Part shown: positions 27,905 through 36,724 of the stretch, in pieces
Layout of the letters: each line of letters opens with the position of its first letter
Position numbering within the stretch: the stretch's first letter is position 1
Origin: CAZDKK01 sp964603725
GTDB taxonomy: Bacteria; Eisenbacteria; RBG-16-71-46; CAIMUX01; WJJG01
Length of the DNA stretch: 64,000 nt
Assembly (NCBI GenBank): GCA_964603725.1
Contig: CAZRWW010000011.1
Location: 1-64,000 of the forward strand
Direction of reading: 5' to 3'
The notes under the pieces: model-generated
Databases searched by the model: none
What the model was told of the DNA's origin: nothing
The model's input: only the letters and a program-made list of their open reading frames with translations
Position numbers and translations under genes: made by a program

Positions 27905-30535
27905 TCATCTTAGGATCAACATCCGCCTGCTCGGCGGCGGATCCGACCCCGTGCGAAGCTGTACCCAAGAGACCCCGGCGCCGGCCGGATTCCCGTTCTG
28001 GTCGGTGGCATCCCACACCCTCCGGTGCTCACCCGCGGCGAGGTCCTCGTTCACCAGGGCACGGATCCGGCGGCCGGCGGCATCGTAGATGTCGAGCTCG
28101 ACCCGGCCCGGGCGTGCGAGCTGGAAGCGCACCTCGGCCCGCCGGTGGAATGGATTCGGCCGGCACGGGTAGAGGTAGGTTGCCGCCGTGGCCGTGTGCG
28201 TCGCGCCCCCCTCATCCACACCGGCCACGGGCGAGCACGGGTAGATCCAGGGCGTGAACGGCTCCGCCCCCGCGGCCAGCCACTCGATCTGCGGCCCAAG
28301 CAGGTCTTCGATCCCCGCGATGACGCAAGCGGTGTCCCGGCTGCAATCTTCCCCCGCGCAATAGCGCTCCGAAAGCGACTGCGGACTGAAGCCGTCGACG
28401 ACCGATCGCCAATTCGCGATCCCCGGGATCTCCTGCACTCGCACGACCTGGGCGTGGTCGACATAGGGCTCGTTGCATCCCCCCAGGCTGCAATGGTACC
28501 GCAGACTCCCGGCGACCTCCGGGACGCCGGGCTGGAGACCCAGCACGGCCGCGTCGTCAAAAAAGCCTATCCCCGGACTGAGCGGCTCGAACACCGCCGG
28601 CTGCTGGGGTTCGATGTAGATGCACGGATGTGGGTCGTTGTTGAACGACCGATAGGATGGATCCGCGAGGTCGACGCCCAACGTGTAGCGAGCGAAATCG
28701 GGGGCGAGACCGGTCGCGGGGTCTAGCATGAGGCGCGCCATGCCCGCGCCGGTCAGGACCAGGCCGCGGCGGATCTCCGCCACCCCGCAGGCCGTTGACG
28801 CCAGCCAATCGGCCAACAGCTCGAAGTCGGCCGCCTTCATCACCGCACTGCTGCGCCTTCCAGTGTTGATGAAGATCAACCGGTAGCCCAGGAGCTGGTC
28901 GAGCGTGCAGCCATTGTTGCCGTAGCCCCCCGGGTTGAAGCAGACACCGCCGTGACTGCGTCTCAGGGGAGCTCCGAACGGGTCGGATGAGGTGATGTGA
29001 TCATACCGGTCGAACGACAGCCCCAGGCCCGCGAGGGCGGGGCCGATGAACCGCTCCGACCCGGTGTTGTCAGCGTCGATGTAGAGGACCGACGGCCACT
29101 CCACGTCGTACTGGGCTCCACCCGTCTCCACCATCGTCGGGAGAACAGCGAACTCAAAAGGCCCCAGAATGTAGTACTCGGCCGGCGGAGCCCCCCCGCG
29201 ATACCAGAAGGCCGCGTAGTAGTATTCAATCCGAGTGCCGGGCGTGAAGACGCCATCGGGGAGGATCTCGTTGGCCGGCGAATAGTCCGGCGCGCCCGCT
29301 TCGAAGCCCGGGTCGTTCTCGTGGAAGTAGGTGGCGAACCTCCGCGGGTTCGCCACCCCGGTGCCGGTCTCGGCGGAATCCATCAGCACGGAGACAAAGC
29401 CGATCTCCGGATCGCCCGCGAGGCGCGCTTTCCAGTCGGCGTACGCCGGAATCCAGTCCTGGCGGGCGCCCTTGCGGGCGATCTTGAAGCAGAGATTGAC
29501 CAGCCAGCGGGTACTCTCGCTGAGGGGCAGAGGACCGTTCACGACCGCGCTGTCGGCCAGCCAGACGTTGCACGCGGGGTTGCTCAGGCCCAGGTCGTAG
29601 GCCACATTGGCGTTCGCCACATCGAGCGGTTCCAGGTACGTCGGGTGATTCTGGCCGAATCCGTCCAGGAACAGAAGTCCCGCCAAGAGGCTGATCTGCG
29701 GGGCATCGGGCACATAGGTCAGACCCACCCTGACGTTGTCGAGCAGCGGAGAGCCCCTGGTGTTGCCCTCCTGGGTGCAGATCGTGGGAGGCAGTCCGAA
29801 CGCATCGCAACTACACCAGAGCTCGAAGACGAACCGCACCGAGTCCCACTGCGCCGGGATGGGCGGGTGAGCCTGCGATGCGTTGTAGGTATAGGTGCCG
29901 CAGGAGGGATTCGACGACGTGTAGTACCACACGTTGTCACCGAGCCGCGGGGACCATAGCGGCAGGCCCTCATAGGGATAGTAGCTGTATCCGCACCGGT
30001 AGAACGACCCCGTCGCCTGCGGAAGCCATAGAAAGGCGTCGTACTGCACGAGGGTCGTGTTGGTCACGGGCGGTCCGTATCCGGCGCTCGCGGCGGCGCC
30101 CGATGCGACTGCCTGCCACAGACCGGCCGGAAGCCCCGGGGGCCAGTAGGGGCTCCCGGCCAGGTCCACGAATCCCAGGGCGTTGCCGCTCAGCGGACAC
30201 GAGGTGACGCCGGCATTCTCAATCCACGGACGCCAAGTCGCTTCGGGCAGTACCACGGCGGTGGATCCTTCCGTGGTGAGCCAGCAGTGCATCGAGTCGG
30301 ACACGACGTGGTCCCAATCCCAGAGCCCGTTCAAGTAGGCGGCGCAGTTGCCGTCGTCTCCGCCGAGCCAGTAGGTTGGATAGAAGGTTCCCTCGGCAGC
30401 GGGGATCCGCTCGTCGAGCGCGAGCTCCTGGGGCGGCTCCGCGGATCCCGAATACGGCCAGGGCGTTCCGGCCACGGCATGGCATGGATGGAACGCGAAG
30501 CCCAGGAGTGTCACGAACAGGCAGGTGCGGCGCAT
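27905..30535 (-). CDS. Large exported protein with FlgD-like C-terminal domain, function unknown
   Basis: The product is 876 residues from ATG 30535 with GGGAGGG about 8 bases upstream. MRRTCLFVTLLGFAFHPCHAVA is a signal peptide. The body has several Cys residues and many Trp, Tyr and Gly, suggesting an extracellular beta-rich fold with disulfides; I recognise no catalytic family in it. A segment around residues 500-650 (VLYIDADNTGSERFIGPALA, LLGYRLIFINTGRRSS) resembles the parts of FCB-group surface proteins that recur beside gingipain-like or Rossmann-like domains. The last 90 residues (YLYPCRPNPFHRRAEVRFQL, VELDIYDAAGRRIRALV) are the FlgD/type-IX-like domain, ending LILR. Single gene, convergent with the SelB-domain gene. 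Confidence 0.78.
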   Translation of the reverse strand: MRRTCLFVTLLGFAFHPCHAVAGTPWPYSGSAEPPQELALDERIPAAEGTFYPTYWLGGDDGNCAAYLNGLWDWDHVVSDSMHCWLTTEGSTAVVLPEATWRPWIENAGVTSCPLSGNALGFVDLAGSPYWPPGLPAGLWQAVASGAAASAGYGPPVTNTTLVQYDAFLWLPQATGSFYRCGYSYYPYEGLPLWSPRLGDNVWYYTSSNPSCGTYTYNASQAHPPIPAQWDSVRFVFELWCSCDAFGLPPTICTQEGNTRGSPLLDNVRVGLTYVPDAPQISLLAGLLFLDGFGQNHPTYLEPLDVANANVAYDLGLSNPACNVWLADSAVVNGPLPLSESTRWLVNLCFKIARKGARQDWIPAYADWKARLAGDPEIGFVSVLMDSAETGTGVANPRRFATYFHENDPGFEAGAPDYSPANEILPDGVFTPGTRIEYYYAAFWYRGGAPPAEYYILGPFEFAVLPTMVETGGAQYDVEWPSVLYIDADNTGSERFIGPALAGLGLSFDRYDHITSSDPFGAPLRRSHGGVCFNPGGYGNNGCTLDQLLGYRLIFINTGRRSSAVMKAADFELLADWLASTACGVAEIRRGLVLTGAGMARLMLDPATGLAPDFARYTLGVDLADPSYRSFNNDPHPCIYIEPQQPAVFEPLSPGIGFFDDAAVLGLQPGVPEVAGSLRYHCSLGGCNEPYVDHAQVVRVQEIPGIANWRSVVDGFSPQSLSERYCAGEDCSRDTACVIAGIEDLLGPQIEWLAAGAEPFTPWIYPCSPVAGVDEGGATHTATAATYLYPCRPNPFHRRAEVRFQLARPGRVELDIYDAAGRRIRALVNEDLAAGEHRRVWDATDQNGNPAGAGVSWVQLRTGSDPPPSRRMLILR

Positions 30536-30656
30536 GACGCAGGCCCTCCCACGGCGAGCAGGTTCGCTACGGCAGTTCATCGAACCGGGAGGGGCATCAG
30601 CGCGGGACGAAACCTCAAGGGGCTAACGGGCCATGCCTCCCGGCGCGCTGGAATCC

Positions 30657-30687
30657 TGCGGGAACGCCGCCTATGCGGCGTCCCGCA
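30657..30687 (-). terminator. GC-rich hairpin downstream of the thiolase operon
   Basis: GCGGGAACGCCGC and GCGGCGTCCCGC flank the loop CTAT, with one bulged base. It lies about 70 bases past the thiolase stop. It is stable but lacks a clear T tract. Confidence 0.5.
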
Positions 30688-30757
30688 CGCCACCACGATA
30701 CACCAAGTATAGCCTGAACTGCCCGCGGGAGCCAAAGCCCGCGCGCCGCTGCGCGGC

Positions 30758-32002
30758 TCACGCCCCCCTGGTCAGCGCCAGCGCCACGACGGTCTTGTCG
30801 TTGCCGCCCATGCTGATGACAAGCCCGTAGGGCCGCTGCGCGGGGATCTTGACCTGGAAGTCCCCCGCGCGGCCCGTGAGCTGCTTCCAGTTGTCCACGG
30901 TCTGGCGCACGCCGGTGCCGCCCGTGTAGTGGCCGTGGCCGATCAGGCCGCCCGAGGTGTTCATCGGAAGATCGCCCGCGAGCTTGGTGCGGCCCTCGCT
31001 GATGAAGTCGTAGCCCTCGCCGTGGCCGCAGATGCCGGTGGCCTCGGCCATCAGGACCCCGGTGATCGAGAAGCAGTCGTGCACCTCCGCCAGGGCCAGG
31101 TCCTTCGCGGTGATGCCCGCCATCCCGAAGGCCTTTTGCGCGGCCGAGGCGCTCGTGGCCACCTGGGTGGGATCCTCGGGCAGCTCTGTCAGATTGGCGA
31201 CCGAACAGCCCACGCCGGCGACGAGCACAGCATCCTGCTTGGCGATCCCGGCCTTCTTGAGACCCTCCTCGGAGCAGAGGAGCAGGCCGGCCGCGCCGTC
31301 GGAGACCTTCGAGCAGTCGGAGTAGTTGAGGTGCTCCACGAATGCCTTGGGGTTCGGGGGCGTATTGCCCAGCGCGTACAAGTCGGCGACCTCGTTGTGA
31401 TACTCCTGCGCCTCGGGGCACTTGCGTCCATGCTCGACGGCGTTGACGAACCACTGCGTCATCGCCCTGCGCACCTTCTCCTGGCCGTACTTCTTGAAGC
31501 AGGCGCCCGCCCGGTCGGAGAACATCGCCGGAAAGAAGTACGCGTGGCCCGCCTTGCGCTGCCCCGCGTAGTGGCCCGCCCCGGCCAGGATGTCGGCACC
31601 GTAGACCGCCTTGACCGTGTTCTGCACCTCGACCCCGACCACGAGCGCGACATCCGCCAGACCCGCCAGCACCGTCTTGATCCCGGTGTAGACCGCCAGC
31701 CCGCCTGAGCCGCAAGCCCCCTCGGTGCGAACGCTCGGCTTGTAGGCGAGCGACGGGTGGATCGTCGGCATGAGCGCCGCGAGGTTGCCCTGCCGGCAGA
31801 AGCGCGCCGCCATGAAGTTCCCGACCACGCACTCGTCGATGGTGTTCGGGTCCTTCATCTGCGCGATCACGCCCCGCCCCGCTTCCTGGATGTAGTGCTC
31901 GAGGCCGGGCCGCGGCTTGCGCGGATTGAACTCCTTGCGCCCGGTGCCGAGTGACACCGTGTACGACCCCGCCGCGACGTAGACCTTCTGGTTCATCTTC
32001 AT
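30758..32002 (-). CDS. Thiolase family protein (acetyl-CoA acetyltransferase / SCP-x type)
   Basis: The product is 414 residues from ATG 32002 with GGGGAGG about 8 bases upstream. The thiolase N-terminal half has the nucleophile motif TEGACGSGGLAVYTGIKTVL (Cys in EGACGSGG). The C-terminal half has AEVHDCFSITGVLMAEATGI and GLIGHGHYTGGTGVRQ, corresponding to the NEAF/His and GGH-type catalytic regions of the SCP-x/nonspecific thiolase subgroup. It would cleave 3-ketoacyl-CoA or condense acyl-CoA units. It follows the 3-hydroxyacyl-CoA dehydrogenase gene by 19 bases, so the pair covers the last two steps of beta-oxidation. Confidence 0.9.
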   Translation of the reverse strand: MKMNQKVYVAAGSYTVSLGTGRKEFNPRKPRPGLEHYIQEAGRGVIAQMKDPNTIDECVVGNFMAARFCRQGNLAALMPTIHPSLAYKPSVRTEGACGSGGLAVYTGIKTVLAGLADVALVVGVEVQNTVKAVYGADILAGAGHYAGQRKAGHAYFFPAMFSDRAGACFKKYGQEKVRRAMTQWFVNAVEHGRKCPEAQEYHNEVADLYALGNTPPNPKAFVEHLNYSDCSKVSDGAAGLLLCSEEGLKKAGIAKQDAVLVAGVGCSVANLTELPEDPTQVATSASAAQKAFGMAGITAKDLALAEVHDCFSITGVLMAEATGICGHGEGYDFISEGRTKLAGDLPMNTSGGLIGHGHYTGGTGVRQTVDNWKQLTGRAGDFQVKIPAQRPYGLVISMGGNDKTVVALALTRGA

Positions 32003-32021
32003 GATTCCCGCCTCCCCGCAG

Positions 32022-33359
32022 CTAGCAGTAGTCGTTGATCGGTCCGTAGATGTGGAAGAACCCGTTCATCAGGACCCCATTGACGTCCTCGGCCTTGTTG
32101 GCCACACCCATGTCGACGAGCTGTTGTCCGATCGCCTTCGAGCGCCGGAGGTACGCCTGCCCCAGGCGCGAGCCGAGCGCGCCGTCCTTCATCATCACCG
32201 CGAAGTAGGCCGACAGCTTCTGGCCCTTGGCGGCGTCGCGCGAGAGCGCCTTCCAGGGCGCGTGGCCCGCCGGGAGGGACCCGAGGGCCTGGTCGTACTT
32301 CGCGGTCCAGGAGGGATCGAGCGCCTGATAGGCGCCCTTCTCGAAGTCATAGACCGCGGCCAGGCGGCCCTTGTCGTACTTGAAGAAGCCGTCCTTCTGG
32401 CTGCCGTCGGCGTTCTGCCCGCCGCGCACGCCCTTCTGCAACATGCGGTCGATGAGGTCGCTGTGCAGGTCCTCGCTCTCGATGAAACGGTTCATGACGG
32501 CGAGAATGCACTGGAACACGTCCACGCCCACGTAGTCGATGAGCTGGAAGATCCCCATCGGCCGCACCAGCCAATCCTGGCTGACGCGGTTGATCATGTA
32601 GGCCGCCCCGGCATAGCCATGCTCCTTGGTGAGTCGCTCCATTTCGGCGATGCCGTGGAGCCCGTCGCGCATGAAGTGACCGTTGCCGATGAAGCCGGCG
32701 ATGTCGTTGGCCGGGATGACGATCTTGCGCAAGTCGGTCGCGATCTGCTTGGAAGCCTCCACCAGGTCGGGCCGCGTGCTCTTGGAGGTGATCAGCTCCA
32801 GCAGCTTCTGCACCGCCGGCGGATTGTAGAAGTGGTAGCCGACGATGCGACCGCCCAGGCCGACTTCCTTGTCCAGCAGACTGATGGGAATCGAGGAGGT
32901 GTTGGTGAGGAAATAGGTGTCCGGTCCGGTCAGCTCCTTGAGCTGCCGGTAGACCTTCACCTTGAGATCGATGTTCTCGGCAATGGCCTCGAAGACCATG
33001 TGGCAGTTCTTGAGGGCCGAGAGCTCGGTCGTGTAGCGCACGAGACCGGCGGCTTCCGCGGTGAAGGCGCGGATCATCTCGGCGTTCTCGACGAGATCGT
33101 TCCGATCGGCGTAGGCCTCGCGTAGCCACACCGCCAACTTCTCCGCGCCCCGCTCGAGCTGGTCCGCGAGGTACCTGCGCAGGCCGTCGAGACCGTCGTC
33201 GCTGACGTCCATGCAGATGAGCCGGAAGCGCGCTCCCTTGCCGCCCGGGCTGAGACTCCGCTGGGCCATTTGCTGGCAGAGGAGGAGCGCGATCCCGCTG
33301 CCCATCTTCCCCGCCGCACCGATCACACCGACATTCTGATACCGTTCGGCCAGCTCCAT
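32022..33359 (-). CDS. 3-hydroxyacyl-CoA dehydrogenase
   Basis: The product is 445 residues from ATG 33359, with GGGAGGGG upstream. The N-terminal Rossmann domain has VGVIGAAGKMGSGIALLL (GxGxxG-like GAAGKMGSG). MVFEAIAENIDLKVKVYRQL, FLTNTSSIPISLL and IVGYHFYNPPAVQKLLELI contain the catalytic His of the HFxNP motif and the Glu of LLEL. The C-terminal domain includes FIGNGHFMRDGLHGIAEM and MGIFQLIDYVGVDVFQCIL. It oxidises 3-hydroxyacyl-CoA with NAD. No enoyl-CoA hydratase domain is fused, unlike FadB. It is longer than single-function HADHs of about 290 residues because of an extended C-terminal half. First gene of the thiolase operon. Confidence 0.9.
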   Translation of the reverse strand: MELAERYQNVGVIGAAGKMGSGIALLLCQQMAQRSLSPGGKGARFRLICMDVSDDGLDGLRRYLADQLERGAEKLAVWLREAYADRNDLVENAEMIRAFTAEAAGLVRYTTELSALKNCHMVFEAIAENIDLKVKVYRQLKELTGPDTYFLTNTSSIPISLLDKEVGLGGRIVGYHFYNPPAVQKLLELITSKSTRPDLVEASKQIATDLRKIVIPANDIAGFIGNGHFMRDGLHGIAEMERLTKEHGYAGAAYMINRVSQDWLVRPMGIFQLIDYVGVDVFQCILAVMNRFIESEDLHSDLIDRMLQKGVRGGQNADGSQKDGFFKYDKGRLAAVYDFEKGAYQALDPSWTAKYDQALGSLPAGHAPWKALSRDAAKGQKLSAYFAVMMKDGALGSRLGQAYLRRSKAIGQQLVDMGVANKAEDVNGVLMNGFFHIYGPINDYC

Positions 33360-33574
33360 CCTGGTCCCCTCCCCTGAAGAGATCTCGTGAAGAGATAGGG
33401 TGCTATGCTCGGCGACTCGACCCGGCCAGGATATCATGGAGGCGCCGGCGAGCGAAACCGCCTGTCCGCGGGCCTGGCCGCAGGTCCGACCGCGGCCGTG
33501 ACCGCCGGCGTGTCCCCGGGCCTGGCCGCGGGCACGACCGGCGACGTGGCCGCGGGCAGCTCGCCGGAGGCGGG

Positions 33575-35698
33575 TCACTCCTCGAGGGAGACGGGCGGTC
33601 CCCCGGCCGGCCCCTCCGGCCGCGGCAGCCGCCGGCGAGCCTCGTCCGGGGTTGTTCCCAGGAGGCGGGCGAAGGCCTCCAGGTGCTGCCGGGCCCGCAG
33701 CGGATCGCGCAGGTGCTCGCCGCACAGGCGGGCCTGCAGGCCGTGCAGGAGCTGCTCGATGCCGCCCAGGGCCAGAGCCGAGTCGTAGGCGGCCGCGGCA
33801 TCCGGGTACCGGCCCGACTGCCAGAGGGCATCGCCCATGGCCATCCAGGCATCGGGCGATCTGGGCAGCAAGTCGCGCGCCGCCTGGAACGCCCAGATCG
33901 CGCTGTCGGGTTCCCCGGCCAGCAGCAGCGTCTTGCCCCAGCCGATCCAGGCCCGCGAAGCGCGCGGCTCGATGCGCAGGGCCGTGCGGAAGGCCGCCGC
34001 GGCCTCGGCCGGCCGGTTGGCGTGGCGCAAGGCCGTGCCGAGGTTGTAGTAGATCGAGTTGTTGAGCGGATCGATCCGCAGCGCGTCCCGCAGCGCCTCG
34101 ATCGCCTCGGCGTGCCGGCCCGCGTACAAGAGATTCTTGGCGTGCTGGTACTGCTGGTGGAAGAACCCCACCATGGCCTTGGGATCGGGCAAGGCTGCCG
34201 TCTCAGCCGCCCCGGGAAGCGCCGCGCCGCCACTGCCCGCACCCGAGAGGTAGCCCAGCGAGCGCAGCCGTTCGCGCTCTTCGGGACTCAAGCGACTGCG
34301 GGCGGCCGCATCGTCCGGCTCTCTCGTCGCGGCCAGGAATGTGTCCAGCTCCGACTCCAGCCGGGCCGCCACCTCCGGGCGCTGGGCGATCACGTTGGTC
34401 GTTTCCTTCGGATCGGCGCGCAAGTTGTACAGCTCGGGCTCGGGACAGCGGATGTACTTCCACTCCGTCGTGCGCACGCCGTAGAGCGGAGCCCAATGGT
34501 AGCTGATGAGGGGACTCAGCGTCTCGCAGTAGACCGCACGCCCCTCGTCGCTCCCGCGCTCGAGCAGCCGGACCAGCGAATGGCCCTCCGCCTGCGGCAG
34601 AGCGCGCTCGATCTTGCACAGCTCGAGCAGCGTCGGGGGAACATCGATGAGACTGGTCTGCGCTGGGATGCGGGCGTGCGGCTCCCCCGCGATCAACCGC
34701 CCGTCCGCCGGCGGCAGGCGCAGGATGGAGACGACCCGCAGCGCCCCCTCGTAGACAAACAGCGAATGCGTGGCCTCGCCATGCTCGCCCAGCGACTCGC
34801 CGTGATCGCTCACGACCCAGATCAGCGTGCGCGCCGCCTCGCCGCTGGCCTCGAGCGCATCGAGCACCAGCCCCAGGGCATGGTCCTGATAGGCCAGCTC
34901 GCCCTCGTAGGAGCACCCGGGGTGCAGCTCGTCGAACGGCTTGGGCGGCCGATAGGGCGCATGGGCGTCGTAGAAGTGCACGAAGAGGAAGAAGGGTCGC
35001 CGCTCCCGACCCGCCCGGCGCTGCTCGGCGTGGTCCCGGATCCAGCGCACCGCGCGCTCCGCCACGACGGCGGCTGGCAGCTCGATGTTGAAGGGCCGCA
35101 GCCCGGGCTCGGGGCCCGACAGGCCGTCCTGGTAGAGGTCGAAGCCCTGGTTGAGACCAAAACGGGCGTTCATCACAAAGGCGGCGACGAAGGCCGCCGT
35201 GCTGTAGTCAGCCTCGCGGAAGGCTCCCGCCAGCGTCGGGATGCCCGGGGCCAGCATGTACTCGGTGTTCTCCCGAACGCCGGTGCGGTAGGGATTGTCC
35301 CCGGTGAAGAGGCTGGCGTGGGCGGGCAAGGTGACCGGCGCCGGGCTCACCATCTCGGTGAAGATGTGGCCGCCGCCGCGCACCCGATCCAGGCCGGGCG
35401 TCCGCACCGGCGATCCGTCGCAGGCGGCCAACCGATCGGGGCGGGTCGTGTCGAGGCTGACCAGCAGGACATTCCAGCGCCCGCGGCCCGCCCCATCGCC
35501 GGCGCAGCCCCATGGCCGGCCGGCGGGACACACTGCCCAGAGCAGAGCGAGCGCGGCCAATAGCGCGGCCGCGGCCAGCGGGCCCCGCCGCCCGCGCCCC
35601 GCCCGGCGGCCGCTGCGCCCGCGGCGGCCCGGTCGGCCAGGGTGGCCGCTGCGCCGCTGGCTCGCCAGGCAGCCGTTGTTCGTGCACGCCATGCCCAT
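33575..35698 (-). CDS. Sulfatase-like hydrolase with C-terminal TPR domain; Thr at the nucleophile position
   Basis: The product is 707 residues from ATG 35698; ATG 35692 is also possible. A very basic N-terminus precedes one membrane segment (LAAAALLAALALLWAV). The alkaline-phosphatase/sulfatase fold starts at NVLLVSLDTTRPDRLA, with metal ligands in the Asp-Thr pair and in VVSDHGESLGEHGEATHS. Where sulfatases have C/S-x-P-x-R, this protein has VTLPAHASLFTG, placing Thr at the nucleophile. A formylglycine sulfatase is therefore unlikely and a phosphoester-type hydrolase or transferase is possible. Residues 525-690 hold about four TPRs (AEAIEALRDALRIDPLNNSI). Divergent from fpg; substrate unknown. 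Confidence 0.85.
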   Translation of the reverse strand: MGMACTNNGCLASQRRSGHPGRPGRRGRSGRRAGRGRRGPLAAAALLAALALLWAVCPAGRPWGCAGDGAGRGRWNVLLVSLDTTRPDRLAACDGSPVRTPGLDRVRGGGHIFTEMVSPAPVTLPAHASLFTGDNPYRTGVRENTEYMLAPGIPTLAGAFREADYSTAAFVAAFVMNARFGLNQGFDLYQDGLSGPEPGLRPFNIELPAAVVAERAVRWIRDHAEQRRAGRERRPFFLFVHFYDAHAPYRPPKPFDELHPGCSYEGELAYQDHALGLVLDALEASGEAARTLIWVVSDHGESLGEHGEATHSLFVYEGALRVVSILRLPPADGRLIAGEPHARIPAQTSLIDVPPTLLELCKIERALPQAEGHSLVRLLERGSDEGRAVYCETLSPLISYHWAPLYGVRTTEWKYIRCPEPELYNLRADPKETTNVIAQRPEVAARLESELDTFLAATREPDDAAARSRLSPEERERLRSLGYLSGAGSGGAALPGAAETAALPDPKAMVGFFHQQYQHAKNLLYAGRHAEAIEALRDALRIDPLNNSIYYNLGTALRHANRPAEAAAAFRTALRIEPRASRAWIGWGKTLLLAGEPDSAIWAFQAARDLLPRSPDAWMAMGDALWQSGRYPDAAAAYDSALALGGIEQLLHGLQARLCGEHLRDPLRARQHLEAFARLLGTTPDEARRRLPRPEGPAGGPPVSLEE

Positions 35699-35822
35699 CA
35701 GAACCCTCGCGCCCTGTTACCCCGCCAGGATAGAATTGTTTGTCGCGCGGCCGCAACCCCCGCGCCCGCTGCGTCCCGGGCGGGGCCCGGGCCCGGCGCG
35801 CGAAGTCTCGAGGAGATCGCCG

Positions 35823-36659
35823 ATGCCCGAGCTGCCCGAGGTCGAGACGATCGCCCGGGCCCTCATCCTTGGGGGCCGCGGCGGTCCGCCGCTCCTGGGC
35901 CGGCGCATCCGCGGCGCCCGCCTGTTCTGGTCGCGCACGCTGGCCCTCCCCACGCCGCGGCGCTTCCGGGCCCGCATCCGAGGCCAGCGAGTCCGGGCGA
36001 TCTCTCGGCGAGGCAAGTTCCTGCGGCTTCACCTGGACAGCGAGACTCTGATCTTCCACCTGCGGATGACGGGCGACGTGGCGGCGCTCGCGCCGGGCCA
36101 GCCGCTGCCGCCCTTCTGCCGGTTGCTCATCTTTTGCGACGACGGCACGCGCCTCGCCTTCGACGACGCACGCAAGTTCGGGCGCGTCTGGTTGGTCGCC
36201 GATGACAGCGAGATCCTCGGCGGCCTCGGGCCCGAGCCGCTCGATCCGGGCTTTCGCGCCGAGCACCTCTACCGGGGCTTGCGGGAACGCCGGCGGCAAT
36301 TGAAGCCGCTGCTCCTGGACCAGTCCTTCGTCGCGGGCCTGGGCAACATCTACACCGATGAGTCCCTGCACCGCGCGGGCCTGCACCCGCTCATGCGCTC
36401 CGATGCGGTCACGCGCGCGCAGGCCGATCGCCTCTGGCGGAGCATCCGCCACACGCTGCGCAAGGGCATCCGGCGCAACGGCGCGAGCATCGACTGGGCC
36501 TACCGGGGCGGGGACTTCCAGACGCAGCTCCGCGCCTATGGCCGCACCGGATCGCCCTGCCCGGCGTGCGGGGCGCCAATCGAGCGGCTGCTGGTGGGGC
36601 AGCGCGGCACGCACGTGTGCCCGGCCTGTCAACCGAGACCGCGTCACGCATGCATCTGA
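35823..36659 (+). CDS. mutM: Formamidopyrimidine-DNA glycosylase
   Basis: The product is 278 residues, starting MPELPEVETIARAL at ATG 35823 with GAGGAG upstream. Pro2 is the Schiff-base nucleophile and Glu3 the catalytic acid after Met removal. The beta-hairpin Lys lies in RRGKFLRLHL. FHLRMTGD, FDDARKFGRVWL and the helix-two-turn-helix QSFVAGLGNIYTDESLHRAG are standard. The C-terminal zinc finger is CPACGAPIERLLVGQRGTHVCPACQ. It excises oxidised purines and nicks abasic sites. A 20-bp tandem repeat begins within its last codons, so the final few residues may have been altered by repeat expansion. Confidence 0.95.
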   Translation: MPELPEVETIARALILGGRGGPPLLGRRIRGARLFWSRTLALPTPRRFRARIRGQRVRAISRRGKFLRLHLDSETLIFHLRMTGDVAALAPGQPLPPFCRLLIFCDDGTRLAFDDARKFGRVWLVADDSEILGGLGPEPLDPGFRAEHLYRGLRERRRQLKPLLLDQSFVAGLGNIYTDESLHRAGLHPLMRSDAVTRAQADRLWRSIRHTLRKGIRRNGASIDWAYRGGDFQTQLRAYGRTGSPCPACGAPIERLLVGQRGTHVCPACQPRPRHACI

Positions 36660-36700
36660 GCCGTCACGCATGCACCTGAGCAGTCACGCACGCATCTGAG
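36641..36700 (+). repeat. 20-bp tandem repeat overlapping the fpg stop codon
   Basis: Three copies of about GCGTCACGCATGCATCTGAG lie at 36641, 36661 and 36681. The first contains the last codons and the stop (TGA 36657) of the glycosylase gene. A 4-base remnant precedes the next gene's leader. Confidence 0.9.
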
Positions 36701-36724
36701 CCGCATGGAGGGAGGAAAGCAAGA

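Noticed and set aside
36657..36700. Second candidate Sec codon: UGA at the end of mutM
   Set aside because: The stop follows a complete zinc finger at the normal family length, and the sequence beyond it is a simple 20-bp repeat.
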